Made by a program: the position numbers and the translations under genes
Part shown: positions 7,797-17,100 of the stretch, one piece after another
Layout: each line of letters opens with the position of its first letter
How positions within the stretch are numbered: position 1 is the stretch's first letter
NCBI GenBank assembly: GCA_001938995.1
Contig: MKZN01000003.1
Coordinates: forward strand, 227,884 to 291,883
DNA length: 64,000 nucleotides
Reading direction: 5' to 3'
Source: Bacillus pumilus
GTDB taxonomy: Bacteria > Bacillota > Bacilli > Bacillales > Bacillaceae
Notes under the pieces: generated by a model
Seen by the model: only the letters and a program-made list of their open reading frames with translations
What the model was told of the DNA's origin: nothing
Database searches by the model: none

Positions 7797-9088
7797 ATTT
7801 GTTATTACGAGGACGACCAAAGATTGAAAATCGTGTAGCGGAAGAAGATAGCGGTTCTTTATTAAGTCCTGCTAAGTGGTTTCGTAACATATTCGCAGGT
7901 GTTGAAACATCATCAGGCGAACATGTTTCTTCGGAAAATGCAATTTTACATCCAGATGTATATGCTTGCGTGAAAGTACTTGCCGAGGATGCAGCAAAAC
8001 TGCCAATAAAATTGTTTCAGAGCAAAGAAGGAAGCGTAAAGACTATTCAAAACGACATTAGTAGAATGATTTTGCATAAGGTAAACCCGTATATGACCAG
8101 CTTTACGTGGAAAGCTCTTGTCATGTTGAGAATGGCAACCTGGGGGAACAGCTACAATCGTCTTGTCTATAATCGTGATGGTGATGTCGAAGCCATTTAT
8201 CCACTAAATCCCGAGTCAACGAATACAAATATAGATCCTGATTCGGGGAAGGTTTGGTACTCAACCACAATCAATGGTAAGTATGTTGAACTGCACTATC
8301 ACGAAGTATTGCACTTCAAGAACCTATCTTTAGATGGCATCGTAGGTCAAACGCCTATATCTGTTATTCGAGATAATATCGGATCAAATAGGGCTGCCAC
8401 AAAATTCAATGCTAAGTTTTACAAAAATGGTGGGGCACCATTTGGTGTAATCAAAACACCATCTTTGTTGAATAGAGAAAGTAAGAAGGTTCTTAGAGAT
8501 GATTGGGAAGAAGTTAACGCAGGTCAATCCATTGCGGTGCTTGATGCGGGTCTTGATTATTCACAAGTAACAATGCCTATGAAAGATGCTCAATTCATTG
8601 AATCAATGAAATGGAATCGTCAGCAAATAGCCTCCATCTATAAAGTGCCACCTCATAAAATTGGAGAATTGGACCGAGCGACCTTTTCGAATATCGAGCA
8701 ACAGTCTTTGGATTACGTGAAAACAACCCTGCAACCGATCGTGACAAATATTGAACAAGAATTGAACGATAAAATCCTTACTCCTTCTCAATTAAAAGAG
8801 GGATTTTATTTTAAATTCAATTTGGAAACAGAATTGCGTGGAGACAGTAAAACAAGGGCTGAATTTTACGAAGTCATGCAACGTGTAGGAGCATTCACAA
8901 TTAATAAAATCCTAGAAAAAGAGGATATGACAGGTATTGGAGAAATCGGAGACGAGCATTTTGGCAATTTAAACTTAGTTCCCCTTTCAATCATGAAAGA
9001 ATACCAATTAAGCAGGGTGAGTAAGAAGAATTTGAAAGGGGGTGACGGAGATGAAAAAGAAGTATTGGAACATGAAACCACTGAATGA
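7793..9088 (+). CDS. Portal protein (HK97 family)
   Basis: The 431-residue product has the HK97/phi105-type portal features: HPDVYACVKVLAEDAAKLPIKLF at about 50-75 (start of the core), MATWGNSYNRLVYNRDG near 115, and the clip/wing region ending in ISRMKEYQLS-like text. It forms the dodecameric ring at the head vertex through which DNA passes and to which connectors bind. The stop lies 37 bases past the protease start, so the two genes overlap in different frames. Confidence 0.94.
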   Translation: MNLLLRGRPKIENRVAEEDSGSLLSPAKWFRNIFAGVETSSGEHVSSENAILHPDVYACVKVLAEDAAKLPIKLFQSKEGSVKTIQNDISRMILHKVNPYMTSFTWKALVMLRMATWGNSYNRLVYNRDGDVEAIYPLNPESTNTNIDPDSGKVWYSTTINGKYVELHYHEVLHFKNLSLDGIVGQTPISVIRDNIGSNRAATKFNAKFYKNGGAPFGVIKTPSLLNRESKKVLRDDWEEVNAGQSIAVLDAGLDYSQVTMPMKDAQFIESMKWNRQQIASIYKVPPHKIGELDRATFSNIEQQSLDYVKTTLQPIVTNIEQELNDKILTPSQLKEGFYFKFNLETELRGDSKTRAEFYEVMQRVGAFTINKILEKEDMTGIGEIGDEHFGNLNLVPLSIMKEYQLSRVSKKNLKGGDGDEKEVLEHETTE

Positions 9089-9764
9089 TGTTTCTGCAGA
9101 AATAACTTTGTATGGTGCTATTACTGGCGAAGGATGGTTTAGTGAAAGTTCTTCCAAAGCATTTCAAGCAGATTTGAAAGATTTGGGCGAAGTCACCGAG
9201 ATTGATCTTTATATAAATTCACCGGGTGGTGATGTATTTGAGGGACAAGCAATTCACTCAATGTTGCAGCGGCATAAAGCGAAGATTAATGTTTATGTTG
9301 ATGCACTAGCTGGCAGCATAGCTTCTGTCATTGCAATGGCTGGCGACGCTATCACGATGCCTAGTAATTCAATGATGATGATCCATAACCCTTATATGGG
9401 TATGATCGGTAATGCTGCAGAATTTAGAAAAGCTGCAGAAGACTTGGACAAAATCACTGATAGCATTGTCTCAACCTATTTGGCAAAGGCGGGAGATAAA
9501 TTAGAAGAATCGACCTTGCGAGCCCTTTTAGATAATGAAACATGGTTGACGGCTGATGAAGCGTTGCAATATGGCCTAGCTGATGCAGTTGCCGAAGAGA
9601 AGAATGTCGCTGCACAGATAGATGAGAACGTTGTTTCACAGTTCAAAAACATACCTGCTAAGATCGTTGCAAAACTATCAAAAGAACCTGAAAACAAACA
9701 AGAGAACATCATAAGTTTGAAACAACAACAGAATGCCATACATGCTGCACTCCTAGAAATTTAG
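9051..9764 (+). CDS. ClpP-like head maturation protease
   Basis: The 237-residue protein is a S14-type serine protease. INSPGGDVFEG near 55-65 is the ClpP-like oxyanion loop, Ser89 lies in LAGSIAS and His112 in MMMIHNP; the acidic third residue follows in the DLDKITDSI helix. It would cleave the scaffold (delta) domain from the capsid protein during head maturation. ATG 9051 is chosen because AAAGGGGGTGA lies just before it; the GTG at 9042 overlaps that site. The C-terminus is Gln- and Lys-rich. A terminator hairpin overlaps the stop. Confidence 0.93.
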   Translation: MKKKYWNMKPLNDVSAEITLYGAITGEGWFSESSSKAFQADLKDLGEVTEIDLYINSPGGDVFEGQAIHSMLQRHKAKINVYVDALAGSIASVIAMAGDAITMPSNSMMMIHNPYMGMIGNAAEFRKAAEDLDKITDSIVSTYLAKAGDKLEESTLRALLDNETWLTADEALQYGLADAVAEEKNVAAQIDENVVSQFKNIPAKIVAKLSKEPENKQENIISLKQQQNAIHAALLEI

Positions 9765-9776
9765 GGGTGTTTTTTT
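9748..9776 (+). terminator. Intrinsic terminator overlapping the protease stop
   Basis: CACTCCTA (last codons of the protease gene) pairs with TAGGGGTG, followed by seven Ts. It sits about 27 bases before the capsid start, within the late operon, so transcription must pass it or restart. Confidence 0.7.
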
Positions 9777-9802
9777 ATGAGAAATTTGAGGAGGAAACCA
9801 TT

Positions 9803-11080
9803 TTGAAAAAACCAAAAACACAGATAAAATTGCTACGGCTGCCTATCCAATTCTTCGCTAAGGAAGGTATGACTGTAAAAGAAAGAGAGCTACGACAAGC
9901 TTTAGCGGAAAAACGTGATAAGATCATGGCCCTTAATGATGAGGGCAAGGTTGATGAAGCTAAAACAATGCTTGCTGAGGCACAGGTTTTGAAAGATCAA
10001 ATTCAAAACTACGAAGAAATGAGAAATATGTATGTTGATTACGGTGATGAAGGGCAGCAGGATGATCAGGGTGTTAATTCGCAGGTTGTTTCAAACGATG
10101 TCAGCGGTAAACAAGTATTAAATCATACAGAATTATTTGCTGATGCCATCATGAAAGGAAAGGCACCAAAACCATTGGCTGCAATGAAAGAGTCTGTGGA
10201 TGAAGATGGAGGCTTAATTGTCCCAGAAGACATCACCACAAAGATCAACGAAAGACGACGTCAATTTGATACGCTGGCTAATCTTGTTGATGTTATTCCA
10301 GTTAGCGTAAATAAAGGTGCAAGAACGCTTGAAAAGAATGCTGATATGCAGCCTTTGGTCGATATTGATGAATTAGAAGATATTGAAGAATTGGAAAATC
10401 CAAAGTTTGAGAGAATTAAATACGACATTAAAAATCGAGCTGGTATTTTAGTTCTTTCCAATGATCTATTGAGTGATACGAGGGAAGCCCTCATGCAATT
10501 CTTAGTCAATTGGTTAGGAAAAAAATCGGCTGTTACACGAAACGTGAACATCTTGAAAGTATTGAACAAATTAGACAAAAAAGCTGTTTCCACCACAGAT
10601 GACATTAAAGACATCACAAATGTCCAGCTTGATCCAGCTATTAATGAAACTTCGGTATTTGTCACAAACCAGTCAGGATTTAACTATCTTGATAAGTTGA
10701 AAGACAACCAAGGAAGATACCTTTTACAGCCAGATCCAACAAACAAAACAAAAAAACTATTATTTGAAAAAACTGTACATGTGATTTCAAATAAGTATCT
10801 CCCAAATGGCGGTAAAACAAAACCTAAATATCCTTTGATTATAGGTGATTTGCGTGAAGCAGTAAAACTTTTCGACCGCCAGCAGTATTCAATTCGATCT
10901 ACTGATGTGGGTGGCAAAGCGTTTTATCGAAACTCAACAGATGTACGCGTTATCCAAAGGGATGATGTCGTGCTATGGGATGAAGAAGCTGTCGTGTTTG
11001 CTGAATTTACTGGAATTGAAGTCATTGATGAAAAGCCAACTGAAACTGATGATGATAAAGCTGTAGACGCTGGAAAATAA
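9803..11080 (+). CDS. Major capsid protein, HK97 fold, with N-terminal scaffold domain
   Basis: The product is 425 residues from the TTG at 9803, which has a strong GAGGAGG site eight bases ahead; the frame is open further up but without a ribosome site. The N-terminal ~110 residues are charged and coiled-coil (the delta/scaffold domain, with the short LPIQFFA peptide often found at capsid N-termini). The HK97-fold shell domain begins around GGLIVPEDI and contains NRAGILVLSNDLLSDT and NFPK-type segments, ending in YFRNSTDVRV-like text. The upstream protease should remove the delta domain. Confidence 0.93.
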   Translation: MKKPKTQIKLLRLPIQFFAKEGMTVKERELRQALAEKRDKIMALNDEGKVDEAKTMLAEAQVLKDQIQNYEEMRNMYVDYGDEGQQDDQGVNSQVVSNDVSGKQVLNHTELFADAIMKGKAPKPLAAMKESVDEDGGLIVPEDITTKINERRRQFDTLANLVDVIPVSVNKGARTLEKNADMQPLVDIDELEDIEELENPKFERIKYDIKNRAGILVLSNDLLSDTREALMQFLVNWLGKKSAVTRNVNILKVLNKLDKKAVSTTDDIKDITNVQLDPAINETSVFVTNQSGFNYLDKLKDNQGRYLLQPDPTNKTKKLLFEKTVHVISNKYLPNGGKTKPKYPLIIGDLREAVKLFDRQQYSIRSTDVGGKAFYRNSTDVRVIQRDDVVLWDEEAVVFAEFTGIEVIDEKPTETDDDKAVDAGK

Positions 11081-11105
11081 CAAAATTGAAAGGAATTGAT
11101 CTATC

Positions 11106-11504
11106 ATGGCTAAAGACTTTTTAAACGAAAGCAATGGAGTATACACATCTGCAGAGGCGGGGCCTGACGGTAAACCTATCACGCCTGTTTCTATCAGAGA
11201 CAATAGCGAAGAAAACCCTCTTATTGTTAAGGGATTAAAAGGTGATCGCGGTGAACAAGGTCCTCAAGGTCCAAAAGGAGAAAAAGGGGACCAAGGAGAG
11301 CAAGGGCCGAAAGGTGATAAGGGTGACGCTGCAGTAATTGAGGCTGGCTCAATTAAAAATGAACAACTAGGTGATGGTTCAGTTAATTCCCGGACAATTG
11401 GGAAAGGTAGCGTTAAATGGGACAATATCAATTCAGAAGTACAGAAAATGATCACCGATCTCCGAGACAAAGTTGAAGCATTAGAAACACAAAAATCTGA
11501 ATAA
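11106..11504 (+). CDS. Collagen-like head fibre or decoration protein
   Basis: The 132-residue product has an N-terminal ~40-residue domain and then eleven uninterrupted Gly-X-Y triplets (from GLKGDRGEQGPQGPKG to GDKGDA), about 41-73. The C-terminus has an INSEVQKMITDLRDKVEALETQ coiled coil that would trimerise it. Such collagen-like proteins just after the capsid gene are expected to form head fibres or outer decorations. It is not known whether this phage needs it for infection; host surface adhesion is a usual guess. The triplets are rich in Lys and Asp/Glu pairs, which stabilise bacterial collagen. Confidence 0.8.
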   Translation: MAKDFLNESNGVYTSAEAGPDGKPITPVSIRDNSEENPLIVKGLKGDRGEQGPQGPKGEKGDQGEQGPKGDKGDAAVIEAGSIKNEQLGDGSVNSRTIGKGSVKWDNINSEVQKMITDLRDKVEALETQKSE

Positions 11505-11516
11505 AGGTGATGCCGG

Positions 11517-11819
11517 ATGACAGAGGCAGAACAAAGAGAGCTTGAAAAAGCGAAAAAATACCTCCGCATTGATGGTGATGCGGAGGATGATTTGATTTTA
11601 CATTTTATCGCTGCAGCAAAGGAATACATCACGAATGCAACAGGTCTGAAATTCCCTAATAATTCAGCACGTGCAGAGCTGGCAGTCATGTCATTTACAA
11701 CGCATTGGTATGAAAATAGGCAAATATCAGGCACAACATCGAATCTTGATGGGGTTCTCACAACAATGGTCAATCAACTTAAATACGTGGTTGTGGACGG
11801 TGAAGAAAATGCTGAATGA
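11517..11819 (+). CDS. Head-tail connector (gp6-like adaptor)
   Basis: The 100-residue helical protein begins TEAEQRELEKAKKYLRIDGDAEDDLILHFIAAAKEYI, the classic opening of HK97 gp6/SPP1 gp15-like connectors that sit under the portal. The ribosome site is AAAGGTGATG. It overlaps the next connector gene in another frame, normal for this module. Confidence 0.88.
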   Translation: MTEAEQRELEKAKKYLRIDGDAEDDLILHFIAAAKEYITNATGLKFPNNSARAELAVMSFTTHWYENRQISGTTSNLDGVLTTMVNQLKYVVVDGEENAE

Positions 11820-12123
11820 TATGAGGTATCGCATCCAGTTTCAACAGAAAAAAGAAAAGAACCGTTTGCCTGTCGATGGTGATAATGGATGGGAAACTGT
11901 CGTGGAGTGTTGGGCCAAAGCTGAGGGATTAAAAGGCACTGAATATTATGCTGCAGCTGCCATTCAAAAGGAACATACAATCAAGTTCACCATTCGTCAT
12001 CGTGAAGATATTGATGAACATATGAGACTCCTATTCAAAGATAAAATATACGAAATTGAGTCTATATTACCCAATCATTCAAGGCTTCATTTCCTCACAG
12101 TTAGGGCAAAGGCGGTGAAGTGA
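11809..12123 (+). CDS. Head closure / head-tail joining protein
   Basis: The 104-residue beta-rich protein resembles SPP1 gp16-type stoppers (phage head-tail joining family): MRYRIQFQQKKE, ETVVECWAKAEGLKGTEYY, and HREDIDEHMRLLFKDKIYEIESI. The start at ATG 11809 follows a GGTGAAG site inside the previous gene; ATG 11821 is an alternative. The longer upstream frame is spurious because it overlaps the gp6-like gene. It probably seals DNA in the head before tail joining. Confidence 0.83.
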   Translation: MLNDMRYRIQFQQKKEKNRLPVDGDNGWETVVECWAKAEGLKGTEYYAAAAIQKEHTIKFTIRHREDIDEHMRLLFKDKIYEIESILPNHSRLHFLTVRAKAVK

Positions 12124-12527
12124 TGTTTAATCTACAAATCGACGGCCTAGAGGAATTAGAGAATGCAATTGGCAACATGCAAAGAAAAGTTAGTAAGATG
12201 CATAAAGAAGCTCTTACAGCCGGCGCAACAGTCATAAAGGATGAACTGCACCCTAACACGCCAAGATCAGACAAGTCCCAAAAACACATGCAGGATGATC
12301 TTGATATTACAAGACTTCGTACAGATGGTGACGGGATCAAGTTTGTGGCAGTTGGTTGGCCGAAATCGAAGTCGAGAAAAGATACTCAATGGCGAATACA
12401 TTTCCCTGAATTCGGAACATTACATCAGCCGGCCCAAAAATTCTTCACAAGAACTGTTGATGCAAAATGGGATGAGGCTATACGAAAAGTAGCAGATAAA
12501 TACCGACAGGTGTTGAGTAGTCTATGA
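12123..12527 (+). CDS. HK97 gp10-like tail/connector protein
   Basis: The 134-residue protein shows the HK97-gp10 pattern: a helix LEELENAIGNMQRKVSKMHKEAL, a central TPRS segment, then HFPEFGTLHQPAQKFFTRTVD near the C-terminus. It belongs to the neck/tail-joining proteins. A GTG at 12120 directly precedes the chosen ATG and is also possible. Coupled with genes on both sides by short overlaps. Confidence 0.88.
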   Translation: MFNLQIDGLEELENAIGNMQRKVSKMHKEALTAGATVIKDELHPNTPRSDKSQKHMQDDLDITRLRTDGDGIKFVAVGWPKSKSRKDTQWRIHFPEFGTLHQPAQKFFTRTVDAKWDEAIRKVADKYRQVLSSL

Positions 12528-12922
12528 TCAATCAAAACTTAATAAGAAGGGCAGAAGCTTGCAAGAATGCCATATTTGAAGCGTTGGAAAATGATCCAGC
12601 GCTTTTGTCTTTAATAGACAAAGGTGACATCTATGAACTGGCGGTACCGGCGGGGACGGAATCAACTCCTCCTTATATCGTTTTGCAGGAAATCAACTAC
12701 AGACCGATCAAATGGGCTGATAATAGGCCCATACAAGATATTGCAACTTATCAAATTGATGTTTATCACAATGCCGATCCGCAACCCATCATGGCTGCAA
12801 TTGTGGATGTGATGGAGCGTTTAGATTTTGCACCAACTATACCTATCAATGACTTTTTAGAGAAAGAGAGATTGATAAGAAAAGGGTATCGTTTTGAAAA
12901 AAATATAATATTAGGAGGCTAA
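12524..12922 (+). CDS. Tail terminator/completion protein (gp11-like)
   Basis: The 132-residue protein has PPYIVLQEINYRPIKWADN and a YQIDVYHN strand, in the slot always taken by the tail terminator (between gp10-like and the major tail protein). It would cap the tail tube at the head-proximal end. Sequence alone gives a weaker call than position. It overlaps gp10 by four bases and ends just before the tail tube gene. Confidence 0.75.
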   Translation: MINQNLIRRAEACKNAIFEALENDPALLSLIDKGDIYELAVPAGTESTPPYIVLQEINYRPIKWADNRPIQDIATYQIDVYHNADPQPIMAAIVDVMERLDFAPTIPINDFLEKERLIRKGYRFEKNIILGG

Positions 12923-12924
12923 CT

Positions 12925-13539
12925 ATGCCTGAATACAGTTCAGTAACTGGTCTAAAAAACGCTCGGTTCGCACCTTTAAAAAAACAAGGTAAATTCTATG
13001 TGGCAACCGAGATTTTAAAATACGAATATGCAATTAATATGAAAGTGGAAACTGAGACATCGACTGAAAAGCAGTATGCAGATGACAAACTGGTTGATTT
13101 GGTTGTTTCTACAGGTTCTACAAAACTTGAAATTGAAATGCGGGATCTTCCTATGGACATTCTTGCGAAGCTGTTAGGCATCGAGCAGGATGAAAACGGT
13201 TTGTACTTATTCAAAAAGAACATTATTCCACCGTGGGTTGCAATGACGTTTGAGGGACCGAAAGCAAACGGGAAGTCTCGTCATGTCGGTTTAGTAAAAG
13301 GGCGCTTTTCTTTACCGGGTGATGAGTGGAAAACGAAAGAAGAAAAAACAGATTTCCAAACAGTTAAATTGTCAGCGGAATTTGTTGATCGTGAGCAGGA
13401 TGACGTTTTCAAGGTTGTAACTGATGAAGATGCTGAAAACTTCAATCTTGATGCTTTTTACAAGTCGGTTTTTGGTGAAGCATACAAAGATGCTAAATCA
13501 GCAAACAGCAGCAGTGTTGATATTGGAAAAGGTGTTTAA
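12925..13539 (+). CDS. Major tail protein (phi13 type)
   Basis: The 204-residue tail tube protein starts MPEYSSVTGLKNARFAPL, typical of the phi13-family tube proteins, and has the VETETSTEKQYADDKLVD segment. GGAGG precedes the ATG. A terminator follows the stop, which would give the tube protein more mRNA than the downstream tail genes; this fits its high copy number. Confidence 0.9.
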   Translation: MPEYSSVTGLKNARFAPLKKQGKFYVATEILKYEYAINMKVETETSTEKQYADDKLVDLVVSTGSTKLEIEMRDLPMDILAKLLGIEQDENGLYLFKKNIIPPWVAMTFEGPKANGKSRHVGLVKGRFSLPGDEWKTKEEKTDFQTVKLSAEFVDREQDDVFKVVTDEDAENFNLDAFYKSVFGEAYKDAKSANSSSVDIGKGV

Positions 13540-13563
13540 GAGGGCTGAAAAGCTCTCTTTTTT
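13540..13563 (+). terminator. Intrinsic terminator after the tail tube gene
   Basis: GAGGGCT pairs with AGCTCTC around a GAAA loop and six Ts follow. It lies inside the late operon, probably to set the ratio of tube protein to later tail proteins. Confidence 0.8.
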
Positions 13564-13595
13564 AATTGGAAAATAAAACATAAGGGGGAGTCACG

Positions 13596-13940
13596 ATGAC
13601 TCAAAAACAAATTGCTATTTCTATTTGGTTCGAAGAAGAGAAAAAACATAAAACGTTTATTGCGCCAAGAACAAACGCAAAAACACTCTATGAGGCTTTT
13701 GAGTTAGATGAAAAAGCAGCAGCAGCGGAGAATGCAAAAGATATTGTGAAAAGCCTGAATGAACGAATCAAATTCATTGTACGTGTATTTCAGAACCAAT
13801 TTACTTTCGATCAGTTCCTAGAAGGCTTCCAATCATTTGAAATCGCTGACGCAGTTAGAAGAATCATGATGGAAGTCATGGGATTTAAAACAGCAGAAAC
13901 AAAAGAAGAAAAGGATTTTTTGCAAGAAGTGAAAGCGTAA
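13596..13940 (+). CDS. Tail assembly chaperone, short (G) form
   Basis: The 114-residue acidic helical protein starts TQKQIAISIWFEEEKK and is the G-type tail assembly chaperone, which coats the tape measure before tube assembly. GGGGGAG precedes the ATG. A canonical -1 slippery heptamer (T TTT TTG) lies six codons before the stop, so a fraction of ribosomes make the longer GT form. The short form must be in excess, as for lambda G. Confidence 0.87.
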   Translation: MTQKQIAISIWFEEEKKHKTFIAPRTNAKTLYEAFELDEKAAAAENAKDIVKSLNERIKFIVRVFQNQFTFDQFLEGFQSFEIADAVRRIMMEVMGFKTAETKEEKDFLQEVKA

Positions 13941-14107
13941 ATGAGCCTTTAAAAAACGGAAAGGATCAGTTAAATGAAATCTACACCACTTTACTAGAGC
14001 AAGGCTGGAAGATGCATGAAATTGATCAAATGGATATTTTTCATTTCTTAGAATTGAACGCAGAAGCGAGCAAAACAAAAGAAGTAACGATTGATCAAAT
14101 ATTCTAA
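13596..14107 (+). CDS. Tail assembly chaperone, GT fusion by -1 frameshift (170 aa)
   Basis: Reading in frame 0 to the TTG ending at 13922, slipping back one base and continuing in the -1 frame gives 109 + 61 residues to a TAA at 14105-14107. The T domain begins ARSESVNEPLKNGK and contains LLEQGWKMHEIDQMDIFHFLELN, typical of the second chaperone domain. That frame has no ATG or other good start near its beginning, so frameshifting is the only sensible way to express it. The start of the tape measure gene follows 39 bases later. Amount of slippage cannot be read from sequence. Confidence 0.85.
13916..13922 (+). promoter_or_regulatory. -1 ribosomal frameshift heptamer (T TTT TTG)
   Basis: In frame 0 the codons are GAT TTT TTG, so the heptamer reads X XXY YYZ exactly. 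Both tRNAs can re-pair after a one-base slip. The -1 frame is open on both sides. Confidence 0.87.
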
Positions 14108-14146
14108 GTCTTGAAATCTACGTCAGGGAAGCGGGGTGGTACATAA

Positions 14147-17100
14147 ATGACTCAAGCAATCGGCAATATGGTCGCCAAAGTCAATCTGGATGACTCTGGT
14201 TTTAACAGAGGTATTACAGGGCTTCAAAGGCAATTGAGATTGACTAACTCTGAAATGAAAGCATCTGCGGCCATTTATAAAAATACGGGTGATAGATCAA
14301 AGCAATTACAATCACAAGTAGAGGGTCTTAACAACAAATATCGTATTCAGGGTAGAGTTGTACAAGAGCACCGTAAACGTTATGAACAATTGGTCAGAGA
14401 AAAAGGGCGTGATGCTAGAGAAACACAAATACACGCACGCAAACTCAATGACTCTATCGCTGTCCACCAAAAGTTAGAAAAAGAATTACGTGATGTATCT
14501 AAAGAATTTGAGCATTTGCAAAGCACCGGCAATAAAGCAGCTGGTGTTTTTTCTGTTTTCAAGAAGAATGCCGGGGAAGTCTCAGAAGAATTACAGTCTG
14601 TCTACTCTGCTGCGGGAATAGCAGGGAAAGCATTAACAGGTATCGGTGTAGCTGGGACCGTTGCAATTGGCGGTGCGGTTAAAGTGGCCGCGGACTTTGA
14701 AAAGGCTATGAGCCGGGTTGGAGCTGTGGCAAACGCATCATCTGATGAAATGGACCGTCTCACAGAAACGGCGCGTCATTTGGGGGCTACGACACAATTT
14801 ACAGATGGACAAGTTGCCGAGGGAATGCAATACCTTGCAATGGCTGGTTATAAGACAAATAACATTATTGGTGCCATGCCGGGCTTGCTTGCTACTGCAG
14901 CAGCAGGGCAAACAGATTTAGGCGTAACGGCAGATATTGTATCTGACATTCTCACAGAGTTCCATATTGCTGCGGAAGATACAAATCGTGTCGCTGATGC
15001 AATGACGTACACTTTCACGAACTCTAACGCCACACTTGAACAGATTGGTCAAACAATGAAATATGCGGGACCAGCTGCAAAAACAGCAGGTGTAAGCATG
15101 GAAGAACTAGCAGCCGCAACAGGTATCATGGCGAACAGTGGAATTAAGGCAGATATGGCCGGTACTGCGTTACGATCTACCCTGACACGTTTAGCATCGC
15201 CACCGAAACAAGCTGGTAATGCAATAGACGAACTAGGATTGAGTGTGACCGATTCTACGGGAAAAATGCGTCCACTTTCAGACATTATCTCTCAGATTAA
15301 CGAAAAAACGAAAGATTACACGGAAACTGAAAAAATCCGTATCGCGAAACAATTGGCAGGTCAACACGCTCTATCTGGTTTTATCACTTTGCTTCATGCG
15401 GGCGGTGATAAAATAGATAAATTCACGAAAGAAATAGAAAGTAGTGGCGGTGTAGCTGAAAAAGTTGCTAAAGGTCAAATGGACAACCTTGCCGGATCTG
15501 TGGAGTACTTACGTTCTGCAGTTAATAACGCAGTGATCTCATTCGGCAATCAATTCATACCAGTTATTCGGGCAACTACAGATGGATTAACAAAGCTAGT
15601 AAACTGGTTTGATCATCTGCCTCCCTCTGTTATGCAAACAATCGCCATTACTGGTGGAGCTGTGACAGTTTTTAGCCTGTTAGGTGGCGCGTCTTTATTG
15701 TTACTGAGTCTAATCCCTAGAATGGCTGAGGGATGGAGGGTTTTGCGAACTGCCGGATCTTATTTAATAGGAACGGTAAGAGGTTCGTCAGCAAGTCTAG
15801 GCGTTTACACGACCCAAGTTACTACAGCTGGAATTGCTTCTCGCACTGCGGCGGTTGGTATTAATACAGCGGCTGCATCAACGGCCATTATGTCCACTCG
15901 AATGAGCCGATTACAACAAAACACAGGTTTAGTAACAACACGAATGGGCCGTTTAAATCAAACAGCCACAAGAACTTCAAGGACAATGCGTGGTCTTGGT
16001 GGTGCCTCTCGTATCGCTGGCGGTGGTTTAATGATGTTCGGTGGACCAATGGGGATGATCGGTGGTCTGGTACTCTCTTTTCTTCCTGAGATACTTAAAT
16101 TCGGTAAAGGTATAGTCATGGCAGGAGTAAACGCCGTGAAAGGCGCAGGTGGATTTTTGAAACTTGCCAAAGGCGGTTTTGGTCTATTTAATATTCTCAA
16201 AAAGGGCGCAGGTGTTGTGAGTCTACTAAGAGGCGGCTTATCAGTGCTTGGCGGTCCTGTAGGGATGTTAATAACAGGTGTCACGCTTTTAGGTGAAGCA
16301 GGGTTTAAATATTATGAAAACCTGCAAAAACGCGTTTTACCAGCAACGATAGATTTTGGTGATAAAGTATCTGAATCAACTTCAAAAGCCGTAAATGCTT
16401 ATAAAGATATGGAGACTAAAGCTAATGCGAAGTTAGACAGCCTTTATCGTAATCAAACAAAGATTACCGATGATTTAGCTAAAGATATGACAGGTAAGTT
16501 CTCAGAGATGGCAGGCGCGTTGAAAAAGGGATACCAAGACAGTACTGATAATGCCCTAGATGTGTTGGGGAAATTCTATGCAGAAAATGATTCTCTTAAA
16601 GATAAAGACGAGCAAAAAATACTCGGAAAAATCAAAAAAGGTAACGAGAAGAAGCAAAAGCAAATCGAAAAACATGAGGCCCGAGTAAAAGAAATTTATG
16701 CCACAGCTGCAAAAGATCACCGTGAACTTACTCAGGAAGAATGGGATGAGGTAAAAGGCATTACCCAAAAGATGAGTAAAGAAGTCGAAACAGCACTTAC
16801 AAAAAGCAAGGATGAGCAGACACTCATTTCCAAAAAGCTAAAGGAAGAATCGTCAAATTTATCTGCTAAGCAAGCTGCAGAGACGGTTAAAAATAGTAAA
16901 TCGGCAAGAGACAAAGTTATTAGTAATGCAGAAAAACAGGCAGATGCAGTTATAAAAGAGGCAGATAACCAACGTTACGTTAAAGAAATTATTAGCGAAA
17001 AAGAGCATGCTGCGACAGTTAAAGCTGCAAAAGATCAAAAAGAAAAAACAATAGACCAAGCTAAAAAAACTCATAAGGGTGTTGTGGAAGAAGCAAAGAA

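Noticed and set aside
11671..11808. Long 5' extension of the head closure ORF
   Set aside because: It lies entirely inside the gp6-like gene in another frame and has no ribosome site; the family N-terminus fits ATG 11809 or 11821.
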